Assembly: GCF_004187715.1 (NCBI RefSeq)
Contig: NZ_QZWF01000006.1
Coordinates: forward strand, 188,459-252,458
DNA from: Streptomyces sp. F001
GTDB lineage: Bacteria > Actinomycetota > Actinomycetes > Streptomycetales > Streptomycetaceae
DNA length: 64,000 bases
Direction: 5' to 3'
The notes under the pieces were generated by a model. It was not told where the DNA came from. It saw only the letters and a program-made list of their open reading frames with translations, and did not search any database. Shown in pieces: positions 33,719-41,109 of the stretch; position 1 is the stretch's first letter; each line of letters opens with the position of its first letter. The translations under genes were made by a program, and so were the position numbers.

Positions 33719-35512
33719 ATGAGCACGAAGGTCTCCGACCACGTCCTGCAGCGGCTGCGCGAGTGGGGTGTGGAGCACGTCTTCGGCTACCCCGGCGACG
33801 GGATCAACGGACTGCTCGCCGCCTGGGGCCGCGCCGACGACCGGCCGCGGTTCATCCAGTCCCGGCACGAGGAGATGTCCGCGTTCCAGGCGGTCGGCTA
33901 CGCCAAGTTCGGCGGCCGTCTCGGAGTGTGCGCGGCGACCTCGGGGCCGGGCGCGATCCACCTGCTCAACGGTCTGTACGACGCCAAGCTGGACCATGTT
34001 CCGGTGCTGGCGATCGTCGGCCAGACGCACCGCAGCGCGATGGGCGGCTCGTATCAGCAGGAGGTGGACCTGCACGCGCTGTTCAAGGACGTCGCCTCCG
34101 ACTTCCTGGAGACGGTGACGGTTCCGGAGCAGTTGCCGAACGTGCTGGACCGGGCCATCCGCACCGCGTACGCCCGGCGCTCCCCCACCGCGGTCATCAT
34201 CCCCGGCGACGTGCAGGAGCTCGACTACTCGCCGCCCACCCACGAGTTCAAGATGGTGCCCTCCAGCCTGGACCGCAGCGCATGGACGGCGATTCCCTCG
34301 GAGGAGTCCCTGCGCCGGGCCGCGGACGTCCTCAACGCGGGTGACAAGGTCGCGATCCTGGTCGGCCAGGGCGCCGCGGGCGCGCAGGCGGAGGTGGAGC
34401 GGATCGCCGAGCTGCTCGGTGCGGGCGTCGCCAAGGCGCTGCTCGGCAAGGACGTGCTCAGCGACGAACTGCCGTACGTCACCGGCTCGATCGGCCTGCT
34501 GGGCACCCGTCCGTCGTACGAGCTGATGCGGGACTGCGACACGCTGCTGACCGTCGGCTCCTCGTTCCCGTACACCCAGTTCATGCCGGAGTTCGGCAAG
34601 GCACGCGGGGTGCAGATCGACATCGATCCGCACATGGTCGGGATGCGTTATCCGTACGAGGTGAATCTCGTCGGCGACGCCAGGGAGACCCTCCAGCGGC
34701 TGATCCCGCTGCTGGACGGCGAGCGCGGGCGCGAGTGGTTCGACACGGTGTGCGCGAACGTGACGCACTGGCGCGAGGTGATGGAGCGCCGGGCGGGGCT
34801 GTCGGCCGATCCGATCAACCCGGAGTACGTGGCCCGTGCCCTGGACCCGCTGCTGCCGGCCGACGCGATCATCACGTCCGACTCGGGGTCGGCCGCGAAC
34901 TGGTACGCCCGGCATCTGACGATGCGGCCCGGCATGCGCTCCTCGCTCTCCGGGACGCTGGCGACGATGGGCTGCGGGGTGCCGTACGCGATCGGCGCGA
35001 AGTTCGCCCACCCGGACCGGCCCGCGATCGCGCTGGTCGGGGACGGGGCGATGCAGATGAACGGGCTCGCCGAGCTGATCACGGCGGCGAAGTACTGCGG
35101 CCGCTGGCAGGATCCGCGGCTGGTGGTCGGCGTCTGGAACAACCACGACCTGAACCAGGTGACGTGGGAGATGCGGGCCATGGAGGGCGCACCGTCCTTC
35201 CTGCCCTCGCAGGAGATCCCGGACGTGCAGTACGCCGCCTTCGCCCGCTCCCTGGGCCTGACCGGCGTGCGCGTGGAGAAGCCGGGGGACGTCGAGGCGG
35301 GCTGGCGGGCCGGTCTGGCGGCCGACGGTCCCGCGGTGATCGAGTTCCTCACGGACCCGGCGGTGCCGCCGATCCCGCCGCACGCGACATGGGAGCAGAT
35401 GGAGGCGACGGCCGCGTCGATCCTGAAGGGCGACGCAGACCGCGGCTCCATGATCAAGCAGGGCTTCAAGGCGAAGGTGCAGGAGTTCCTGCCGGGCCGG
35501 CAGAAGAAGTAG
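33719..35512 (+). CDS. Thiamine-pyrophosphate enzyme, pyruvate oxidase/dehydrogenase (quinone) type (PoxB-like)
   Basis: A 597-residue ThDP enzyme with the three-domain layout of acetolactate synthase and pyruvate oxidase. The N-terminal domain has FGYPGDGINGLL and the catalytic Glu in SRHEEMSAFQA near residue 60. The middle domain follows GDKVAILVGQGA. The C-terminal domain binds ThDP through ALVGDGAMQMNGLAELITA near residue 445 and WNNHDLNQVT. The ATG at 33719 has GGAAGGA upstream. By family it would turn pyruvate to acetate and CO2 with a flavin/quinone acceptor, but close relatives use other 2-oxo acids. It opens a same-strand series of stress-type genes up to 37.0 kb. Confidence 0.85.
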   Translation: MSTKVSDHVLQRLREWGVEHVFGYPGDGINGLLAAWGRADDRPRFIQSRHEEMSAFQAVGYAKFGGRLGVCAATSGPGAIHLLNGLYDAKLDHVPVLAIVGQTHRSAMGGSYQQEVDLHALFKDVASDFLETVTVPEQLPNVLDRAIRTAYARRSPTAVIIPGDVQELDYSPPTHEFKMVPSSLDRSAWTAIPSEESLRRAADVLNAGDKVAILVGQGAAGAQAEVERIAELLGAGVAKALLGKDVLSDELPYVTGSIGLLGTRPSYELMRDCDTLLTVGSSFPYTQFMPEFGKARGVQIDIDPHMVGMRYPYEVNLVGDARETLQRLIPLLDGERGREWFDTVCANVTHWREVMERRAGLSADPINPEYVARALDPLLPADAIITSDSGSAANWYARHLTMRPGMRSSLSGTLATMGCGVPYAIGAKFAHPDRPAIALVGDGAMQMNGLAELITAAKYCGRWQDPRLVVGVWNNHDLNQVTWEMRAMEGAPSFLPSQEIPDVQYAAFARSLGLTGVRVEKPGDVEAGWRAGLAADGPAVIEFLTDPAVPPIPPHATWEQMEATAASILKGDADRGSMIKQGFKAKVQEFLPGRQKK

Positions 35513-35592
35513 GCGGTTGTGCGGCGCCGTGCCGGTGTCACCGCCCGCCCTCCGGGTACGCGGTGCGCACCCCCGAATATCTGGAGCACAAC

Positions 35593-35964
35593 ATGCAGCG
35601 AGGCAGTGACCGGCTGAGCGTCCACCGGGACGAGGAGATGAAGCACGAACTGCAGGGGCTGCTCAGGTCGGGCCACCCCACCCGCACGGAGGAGTGGAAC
35701 GATCCCGAGCCCGTGGCCGAGGACGATCCCCGGATCGCGGGCGGACCGGCCATGCCGGGCTCCCTTGCGGAGATCCGGCTGGAGCTGGGCCGCATTCTGG
35801 GCCGCAGCGCGTTTCCCGCGGGACCGGGCGAGCTGATGAACGCCCTGCGCCGCCGGAACGCGCCCGACGCCCTGATCGAGCCGCTGCGGCGACTGCCCCG
35901 TTCGGCGCGTTACGGCAACGTCCAGGAGCTGGCGGAGGCCCTGACGCGCGGTGAGCGACGTTGA
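35593..35964 (+). CDS. DUF2795 domain protein
   Basis: A 123-residue protein. Its C-terminal 60 residues match DUF2795 (FPAGPGELMNALRRRNAPDA, LIEPLRRLPRSARYGNVQEL), a small helical domain common in actinomycetes. The N-terminal half is hydrophilic (QRGSDRLSVHRDEEMKHELQ). The ATG at 35593 follows GGAG. It ends 12 bases before the CBS protein gene, so the two are probably co-transcribed, possibly with the PoxB-like gene 80 bases upstream. Function unknown. Confidence 0.8.
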   Translation: MQRGSDRLSVHRDEEMKHELQGLLRSGHPTRTEEWNDPEPVAEDDPRIAGGPAMPGSLAEIRLELGRILGRSAFPAGPGELMNALRRRNAPDALIEPLRRLPRSARYGNVQELAEALTRGERR

Positions 35965-35976
35965 GGAGGCGTGATG

Positions 35977-36435
35977 ATGGCCGATTTCGTGCGGGAGGTG
36001 ATGACGCCGGGTGTGGTCGCCGTCCGTCCGGACGCCTCGGTGGTGGAGGCGGCGCAGCTGATGCGCGCCCAGGACATCGGCGATGTGGTGGTGGCCGACG
36101 GACAGCAGGTGGTCGGCATGCTCACCGACCGTGACATCACGGTGCGTGCCGTGGCCGAGGGTCTCGATCCGCTGACCGTGAGCGCACGGTCGGTGTGCAC
36201 ACCGCACCCGGTCATGGTGTCGCCGCAGGACCCGGTGTCGACGGCGGTCGCGCTGATGCGCGAGAAGGCCGTACGCAGGCTGCCGGTCGTCGAGAACGGC
36301 CTCCCCGTGGGGATGGTCAGCCTCGGGGACCTGGCGGTGACGCAGGACCCGGACAGCGCGCTCGCCGACATCAGCCGGGCCGAACCGGATCACGACCTCC
36401 AACCGGCCGCCCCCGACATCCGGGGACCGATGTGA
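35977..36435 (+). CDS. CBS-domain protein
   Basis: About 152 residues made of two CBS motifs (VREVMTPGVVAVRPDASVVE, then ARSVCTPHPVMVSPQDPVST), the pair forming one adenosyl-ligand-binding module. Such free-standing modules sense AMP, ATP or NAD-type ligands. The sequence GAGGAGGCGTGATGATG allows starts at 35971, 35974 or 35977; spacing favours 35977. It sits between the DUF2795 gene and the DJ-1 family gene on the same strand, 20 bases from the latter. Confidence 0.88.
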   Translation: MADFVREVMTPGVVAVRPDASVVEAAQLMRAQDIGDVVVADGQQVVGMLTDRDITVRAVAEGLDPLTVSARSVCTPHPVMVSPQDPVSTAVALMREKAVRRLPVVENGLPVGMVSLGDLAVTQDPDSALADISRAEPDHDLQPAAPDIRGPM

Positions 36436-36455
36436 CGAAGGCACGGTGAACCGTC

Positions 36456-36998
36456 ATGCGTATCGCGTTTCTGACCGCACCCGAGGGCGTCGAACAGGTC
36501 GAGCTGACCGACCCCTGGCAGGCGGCCGTCGAGGCCGGCCACGATCCCGTGCTCGTGTCGACGAAGCCGGGCGAGGTGCAGGCCTTCCATCACCTCGACA
36601 AGGCGGACACGTTCACCGTCGACGAGGTGGTGGGCGAGACGTCGGCCGGCTCCTTCGACGGCCTGGTGCTGCCGGGCGGCGTGGCCAACCCCGACTTCCT
36701 GCGGATGAACCCCAAGGCCGTGGCGTTCGTCCGGGACTTCTTCGAGCAGGGCCGGCCGGTCGCCGCGATCTGCCATGCGCCGTGGACGCTGGTCGAGGCG
36801 GACGTCGTACGGGGCCGGGTGCTGACCTCGTGGCCGAGCGTGCGGACCGACATCCGCAACGCGGGCGGCACCTGGGTGGACGAACAGGTCAAGATCTGCG
36901 ACCACGGTCCGAACAAGCTGGTCACCAGCCGCAAGCCGGACGACCTGAAGGCGTTCTGCACGGCGTTCCTGGAGGTGTTCGCCAAGGAGACGGCGTAA
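36456..36998 (+). CDS. DJ-1/PfpI family protein (type 1 glutamine amidotransferase-like)
   Basis: A 180-residue protein of the PfpI/YhbO group. The nucleophile elbow is AAICHAPWTLVEAD with Cys near residue 104 followed by His, and the conserved Glu lies in LTAPEGVEQVEL near residue 11. GLVLPGGVANPDFLR is the typical loop. Members act in stress defence, proposed as protease, chaperone or glyoxal-damage enzymes. It follows the CBS gene closely and probably belongs to the same stress transcript. Confidence 0.9.
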   Translation: MRIAFLTAPEGVEQVELTDPWQAAVEAGHDPVLVSTKPGEVQAFHHLDKADTFTVDEVVGETSAGSFDGLVLPGGVANPDFLRMNPKAVAFVRDFFEQGRPVAAICHAPWTLVEADVVRGRVLTSWPSVRTDIRNAGGTWVDEQVKICDHGPNKLVTSRKPDDLKAFCTAFLEVFAKETA

Positions 36999-37026
36999 CC
37001 GACGGGCTGTCCGTCCCTCCGTCGTG

Positions 37027-37377
37027 TCACGGGCCTGGGCTGCGGTCCTGGCCGGGGCCGGTCGCGGTGGCGCCCTGTCCCCACTTCCCGACCGGGGTCT
37101 GCTGTTCGCGGGCCCCGTCACACACCGCGGCCCGCTCCCGGGCGCCCTCCCGGGTGCGCCCCGGGGAGACGAAGCGGCGCGGATTGCGGCGCAGGTACTC
37201 GCCCTCCAGCTGGGCCATGCGTTCGTTGTGGACGCGCAGCGCGTCGTTCGAGCCGTACAGCAGGGTGTCGTGGCGCGTGCGGTGGATGGTCTCCAGCTCC
37301 TTCATGAGCTGCTGGTCGTCCAGCCGACCCGGTTCGACTCCGGTCATCGTGGTGCCCCGCTCGTCGTGTTCATTCAT
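37027..37377 (-). CDS. DUF6158 family small protein
   Basis: A 116-residue hydrophilic protein. Its centre LDDQQLMKELETIHRTRHDT with LLYGSNDALRVHNERM and LEGEYLRRNP is, from memory, the core of the actinomycete DUF6158 family. The C-terminal 45 residues are low-complexity and may be less constrained. The ATG at 37377 opens MNEHDERG. It is divergent from the baeRF2 gene, and its start overlaps the candidate SigB-type promoter of that gene. Function unknown. Confidence 0.75.
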   Translation of the reverse strand: MNEHDERGTTMTGVEPGRLDDQQLMKELETIHRTRHDTLLYGSNDALRVHNERMAQLEGEYLRRNPRRFVSPGRTREGARERAAVCDGAREQQTPVGKWGQGATATGPGQDRSPGP

Positions 37378-37390
37378 GGGGTTCGGGTAC
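37366..37390 (+). promoter_or_regulatory. Candidate SigB-type stress promoter
   Basis: GTGT at 37366-37369, a 15-base spacer and GGGTAC at 37385-37390 fit the streptomycete general-stress sigma pattern GNNT-N14-16-GGGTAY. It would drive the baeRF2 gene that starts 48 bases downstream. The sequence GTTCGGGTAC also forms an imperfect palindrome with GTACCCCCGAAC at 37409-37420. A single short motif match, so only suggestive. Confidence 0.35.
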
Positions 37391-37437
37391 CCGCCCGGCA
37401 AGCAGCAGTACCCCCGAACGGCAACCGGGAGGGAGCC

Positions 37438-38535
37438 ATGGATCTCGCGTTCCTGCATCCACTCTACGAACATCCGGGGCCGTGGGCCTCCGTGTACGTC
37501 GATCTCTCCCGGCACACGGAGGACACACCCCACGAGCGGCATCTGACGGCGGAGGCGATGTCCCGGGAACTCGCGGGTCAGGGCGCCGACGAGGCGACCT
37601 GCACGGCCGTGCGTGACGCGATCGAGGAGCTGAAGCACTCGCCGGAGCCGCACGGCCGGGCCCTGTTCGCCCGCGCGGGTCAGGTGGTCCTCGACCCGCC
37701 GCTGGCCCGCGCCCCACAGGGCGGCGGCTGGGCTCGGTGGGCGCCGCTGCCCCGCGCCACCCCGCTGCTCGACCTGACCGGCGAGGACGCCGTGGCCGTC
37801 GTGGCGTACGTCGACCGCAGGGGCGCCGACTTCGAGCTGCGCAGCGCGCTGGTCCGGGAGAAGGCCGGTTCGGTCGCCGGACGTCAGTGGCCCGTGCATC
37901 GTACGAGCAGCGTGGACTGGTCGGAGCGGCACTTCCAGCTGCGGGTGGAGAACACCTGGGAGCACAACGCGGCGGAGATCGCCGACGCGCTCGCGGTGTG
38001 CCAGGAGGAGACCCTGGCCGATCTGCTGATCCTGGTCGGCGAGGACCGGGAGCAGCGGGCCGTGCACGAGCGGCTGCCGCAGCGGCTGCACGACCGGGTG
38101 GTCCAGGCCCCGCACGGCACGGGCAGCCGGCTCCTCGACACGGACGTGGAGGAGGCCCGCGCCACCCATGTGCGCCGGCGTGCCGAGGCCGAGCTGGAGC
38201 GGTTCCTGGCGGCCCGCGCGCAGGCGGCGGAGGGCGTGCCCGCGGTGATCGAGGCGGCCCGGGAGCACCGGATCGACGAGCTCGTCGTCCGCCCGGACGG
38301 CCCCGACACATACCGCGAGGTGTGGATCGGTGAGGATCCGGACCAGCTGGCGGTGCGCCGTACGGACCTGAAGATCCTCGGCGAGCAGCACTCCTGGTCC
38401 GCCCGCGCGGACGACGCGCTGATCCGCTCGGCGGTGGCGACGGCCGCACCGGCGATCTCCCTGACCCCGGCCGAGGCGGCACGCGAGCAGGACGTACCGG
38501 CGGGCGGCCTGGGCGCACTGCTGCGCTGGACGTGA
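37438..38535 (+). CDS. baeRF2-domain protein (bacterial archaeo-eukaryotic release factor-like)
   Basis: A 365-residue protein resembling family 2 of the bacterial archaeo-eukaryotic release-factor-like domains. It starts with FLHPLYEHPGPWASVYVDLS, has a central VVAYVDRRGADFEL segment, and later WEHNAAEIADALAVCQEE, LADLLILVGEDREQ and HRIDELVVRPDG. These proteins share the eRF1 middle-domain fold and are thought to act on stalled or damaged ribosomes, but bacterial members are poorly studied. The ATG at 37438 has GGGAGGGAG upstream. A SigB-like promoter precedes it. Confidence 0.75.
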   Translation: MDLAFLHPLYEHPGPWASVYVDLSRHTEDTPHERHLTAEAMSRELAGQGADEATCTAVRDAIEELKHSPEPHGRALFARAGQVVLDPPLARAPQGGGWARWAPLPRATPLLDLTGEDAVAVVAYVDRRGADFELRSALVREKAGSVAGRQWPVHRTSSVDWSERHFQLRVENTWEHNAAEIADALAVCQEETLADLLILVGEDREQRAVHERLPQRLHDRVVQAPHGTGSRLLDTDVEEARATHVRRRAEAELERFLAARAQAAEGVPAVIEAAREHRIDELVVRPDGPDTYREVWIGEDPDQLAVRRTDLKILGEQHSWSARADDALIRSAVATAAPAISLTPAEAAREQDVPAGGLGALLRWT

Positions 38536-38573
38536 ACCGCGCCAAGCGCTCCGCTGGAAGTCCGGTACGCCAC

Positions 38574-38680
38574 CTGCGGGTGCGTCGTGGCTGGTCGCTC
38601 CCCCACTCTCGGCTCCGCTCGAGCGGGGGGACCCCCATCGCGGCGGAGCCGCATGTCGATACAGCCCCGCGCCCCTTCGG
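38574..38680. repeat. Intergenic repeat, copy 2, with 41-bp inner module inverted
   Basis: The flanks CTGCGGGTGCGTCGTGGCTG and GAGCCGCATGTCGA...CCCCGCGCCCCTT match the copy at 30058 in the same orientation. The inner 41-base module at 38600-38640 reads CCCCCACTCTCGG to CCCCCATCG, the reverse complement of the module in copy 1 with one base changed. It lies between the baeRF2 stop and the convergent ABC-F gene and may also work as a terminator, since CCCGCGCCCCTTCGGGGCG can fold. Confidence 0.75.
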
Positions 38681-38718
38681 GGCGCTGCCGAACCGCACCG
38701 GACTTCACCGAGTCCGCG

Positions 38719-40338
38719 TCAGCGGACGCGCTCCACCCGGCGTTCGTCCCACACCGGTTCCGGGGTCTCCCTGACCCGGCCGTCGCTGCCGAAGACCAGG
38801 TAGCGGTCGAAGGAGCGGGCGAACCAGCGGTCGTGGGTGACCGCGAGGACCGTGCCGTCGAACGCCTCCAGGCCTTCCTGGAGGGCTTCGGCGGACTCCA
38901 GGTCGAGGTTGTCGGTCGGCTCGTCCAGGAGCAGGGCGGTGGCGCCCTGGAGTTCCAGCAGGAGGATCTGGAAGCGGGCCTGCTGGCCCCCGGAGAGCCG
39001 GTCGAAGCTCTGCTCGGCCTGGCCGGTCAGCTCGTAGCGGCGCAGCCGGGACATGGCGGCGCCCCGGTCCTGGGCGTGTTCGCGCCACAGGATGTCGAGC
39101 AGTGACCGGCCGGCCAGTTCCGGGTGCGCGTGGGTCTGTGCGAAGTGGCCGGGCACGACCCGCGCCCCGAGCTTCCACTCCCCGGTGTGCGCCACGTCGT
39201 CCCCGGCGAGGAGCCTGAGGAAGTGCGACTTGCCGGAGCCGTTGGAGCCGAGGACGGCGACCCGTTCGCCGTAGAAGACCTCCAGGTCGAAGGGTTTCAT
39301 CAGCCCGGTGAGCTCGAGTCCCTTGCAGGTGACGGCGCGGACGCCGGTACGGCCGCCCTTGAGCCGCATGCGGATGTCCTGCTCGCGCGGTGGCTCCGGC
39401 GGCGGGCCCGCCTCCTCGAACTTGCGCAGCCGGGTCTGGGCCGCCTGGTAGCGGGACGCCAGCTCATGGCTGATCGAGGCGGCCTGACGGAGGTTCAGCA
39501 CGAGCTTCTTCAACTGGGCGTGCTTCTCGTCCCAGCGCCGGCGCAACTCCTCGAAGCGGGCGAAGCGTTCACGCCGGGCCTCGTGGTAGGTGGCGAAGCC
39601 GGCGCCGTGCACCCAGGCGTCGGCACCCGCGGGGCCGGGCTCGACGGAGACGATCCGCTCGGCGGCACGGGCGAGGAGTTCCCGGTCGTGGGAGACGAAC
39701 AGAACCGTCTTGCGGGTCTCCTTCAGGCGCTCCTCCAGCCAGCGTTTGCCGGGCACGTCGAGGTAGTTGTCCGGCTCGTCGAGCAGCAGCACCTCGTCGG
39801 TGCCGCGCAGCAGCGCCTCCAGGACCAGGCGCTTCTGCTCGCCGCCGGAGAGGGTGCGCACCTGCCGCCACTGCGCCTTCTCGTACGGCACCCCCAGCGC
39901 GGCCGTGGTGCACATGTCCCACATCGTCTCCGCCTCGTAGCCGCGCGCCTCGGCCCAGTCGGCCAGTGCCTGCGCGTACGTCAGCTGGGCGGTCTCGTCG
40001 TCGACGGTCATGATGGCGTGCTCGGCGGCGTCGACGGCCGCGGCGGCCTCGCGGATGCGCGGCGGTGCGACGGACACCAGCAGGTCGCGTACGGTCGTCT
40101 CGTCCCGTACGGAGCCCACGAACTGCCGCATCACGCCGAGCCCGCCACTGACGGTGACGGTGCCGCCGTGGGGTTTCAGCTCGCCCGAGATCAGCCGGAG
40201 CAGGGTGGTCTTGCCGGCGCCGTTGGGGCCGACGAGGGCGACGAGGGCCCCTTCGCCCACCCGGAACGACACGTCGCCGAGCAGGGTCCTCCCGTCCGGG
40301 AGGTGGTACTCGAGGTGTGCGGCTTCCAGATGTCCCAT
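38719..40338 (-). CDS. ABC-F family ATPase (ribosome-associated)
   Basis: A 539-residue protein with two ABC ATPase domains and no membrane segment. Domain 1 has Walker A ALVGPNGAGKTTLLRL near residue 37, signature LSGGEQKRLVL and Walker B VLLLDEPDNYLDV. A basic/coiled linker follows (RRRWDEKHAQLKKL). Domain 2 has AVLGSNGSGKSHFLRL, LSGGQQARFQILL and ALLLDEPTDNLD. ABC-F proteins act on the ribosome, some giving antibiotic resistance and others helping translation. The ATG at 40338 starts a typical MGHLEAAHLEYHL. No antibiotic gene is nearby, so a housekeeping role is as likely as resistance. Confidence 0.93.
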   Translation of the reverse strand: MGHLEAAHLEYHLPDGRTLLGDVSFRVGEGALVALVGPNGAGKTTLLRLISGELKPHGGTVTVSGGLGVMRQFVGSVRDETTVRDLLVSVAPPRIREAAAAVDAAEHAIMTVDDETAQLTYAQALADWAEARGYEAETMWDMCTTAALGVPYEKAQWRQVRTLSGGEQKRLVLEALLRGTDEVLLLDEPDNYLDVPGKRWLEERLKETRKTVLFVSHDRELLARAAERIVSVEPGPAGADAWVHGAGFATYHEARRERFARFEELRRRWDEKHAQLKKLVLNLRQAASISHELASRYQAAQTRLRKFEEAGPPPEPPREQDIRMRLKGGRTGVRAVTCKGLELTGLMKPFDLEVFYGERVAVLGSNGSGKSHFLRLLAGDDVAHTGEWKLGARVVPGHFAQTHAHPELAGRSLLDILWREHAQDRGAAMSRLRRYELTGQAEQSFDRLSGGQQARFQILLLELQGATALLLDEPTDNLDLESAEALQEGLEAFDGTVLAVTHDRWFARSFDRYLVFGSDGRVRETPEPVWDERRVERVR

Positions 40339-40380
40339 GAGGCCGCATTGTGCGGGCGGCTCGCCACCTGCGGCAAACGC

Positions 40381-41037
40381 TTATTCGCTCGCGTCCAGCG
40401 GGCGCCCGGCGGGTCCGCCCTCACCCGCGGGCAGCACCGTCGCGCCCGCCCACGACAGCGCCTTCCAGCCGTCGGAGGGTGAGCCCTCGAGGATCACCAC
40501 GCCGGTGTTCTCCAGCGGGCGGGCCGCGGCGAAGGGCACGTCGACATTGGCGGCGCGGGCGGCGGTCCACATCCGGATGGCGGCGCCGTGGCTGACCATG
40601 GCGACGGTTCCGGCGCCGCTGTCGGCGGCCTCGGCGACCACGGCGTCGTACCGTGCGAGCGCCTCCTCGCCGCTCTCCCCGCCCGGCATCCGCAGCGTGG
40701 TGTCACCGGCGGCCCAGGCGAACGCCGTCCGCATGTACTCCTGGCCGCGCTCGGAGTCGCCGGGCAGCATCTCCAGCTCGCCGGCCGTGAGCTCCCGGAT
40801 GCCGTCCCGGACGATCACCTTCAGCCCGCAGGTCGCCACGAGCGGCTCGGCGGTGAGCTGGGTGCGTACGAGGGTGGAGGCGTAGACGGCCTCGATGTCC
40901 TCGTCGGCGAGGGCTGCGGGCAGGGCGGCGGCCTGGCGTTCGCCCAGCTCGGTCAGGCCCGGCCCCGGGACGGCGGTGTCCAGCAGGTAGGCGAGGTTGG
41001 TGGGGGTCTGGCCGTGGCGGACGAGGAGCAGGCGCAT
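40381..41037 (-). CDS. Histidine phosphatase family protein (phosphoglycerate mutase-like)
   Basis: A 218-residue phosphatase. The RHG catalytic motif LLLVRHGQTPTNLAYLLD is at the N-terminus, and the second His is in VAMVSHGAAIRMW near residue 150; the catalytic acid is probably the Glu in GIRELTAGELEML. The ATG at 41037 has GGAGGAA upstream. It lies 42 bases upstream of the ABC-F start on the same strand, so they may be co-transcribed. The substrate cannot be told. Confidence 0.9.
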   Translation of the reverse strand: MRLLLVRHGQTPTNLAYLLDTAVPGPGLTELGERQAAALPAALADEDIEAVYASTLVRTQLTAEPLVATCGLKVIVRDGIRELTAGELEMLPGDSERGQEYMRTAFAWAAGDTTLRMPGGESGEEALARYDAVVAEAADSGAGTVAMVSHGAAIRMWTAARAANVDVPFAAARPLENTGVVILEGSPSDGWKALSWAGATVLPAGEGGPAGRPLDASE

Positions 41038-41109
41038 CGATGGGTTCCTCCGGGTGCCGGCCACCGCCGACGGGGCAGAGAACGGCGCCTTCAGGGTACC
41101 CGCGCTTAT

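Noticed and set aside
38719..40338. Antibiotic-resistance call for the ABC-F protein
   Set aside because: ABC-F motifs are clear, but there is no antibiotic gene nearby and subfamily cannot be told without alignment.
41093..41098. GGGTAC as a SigB-type -10 element for the PAP2-lipid kinase gene
   Set aside because: It lies only about 12 bases before the ATG and no GNNT element is found at the proper distance on either strand.
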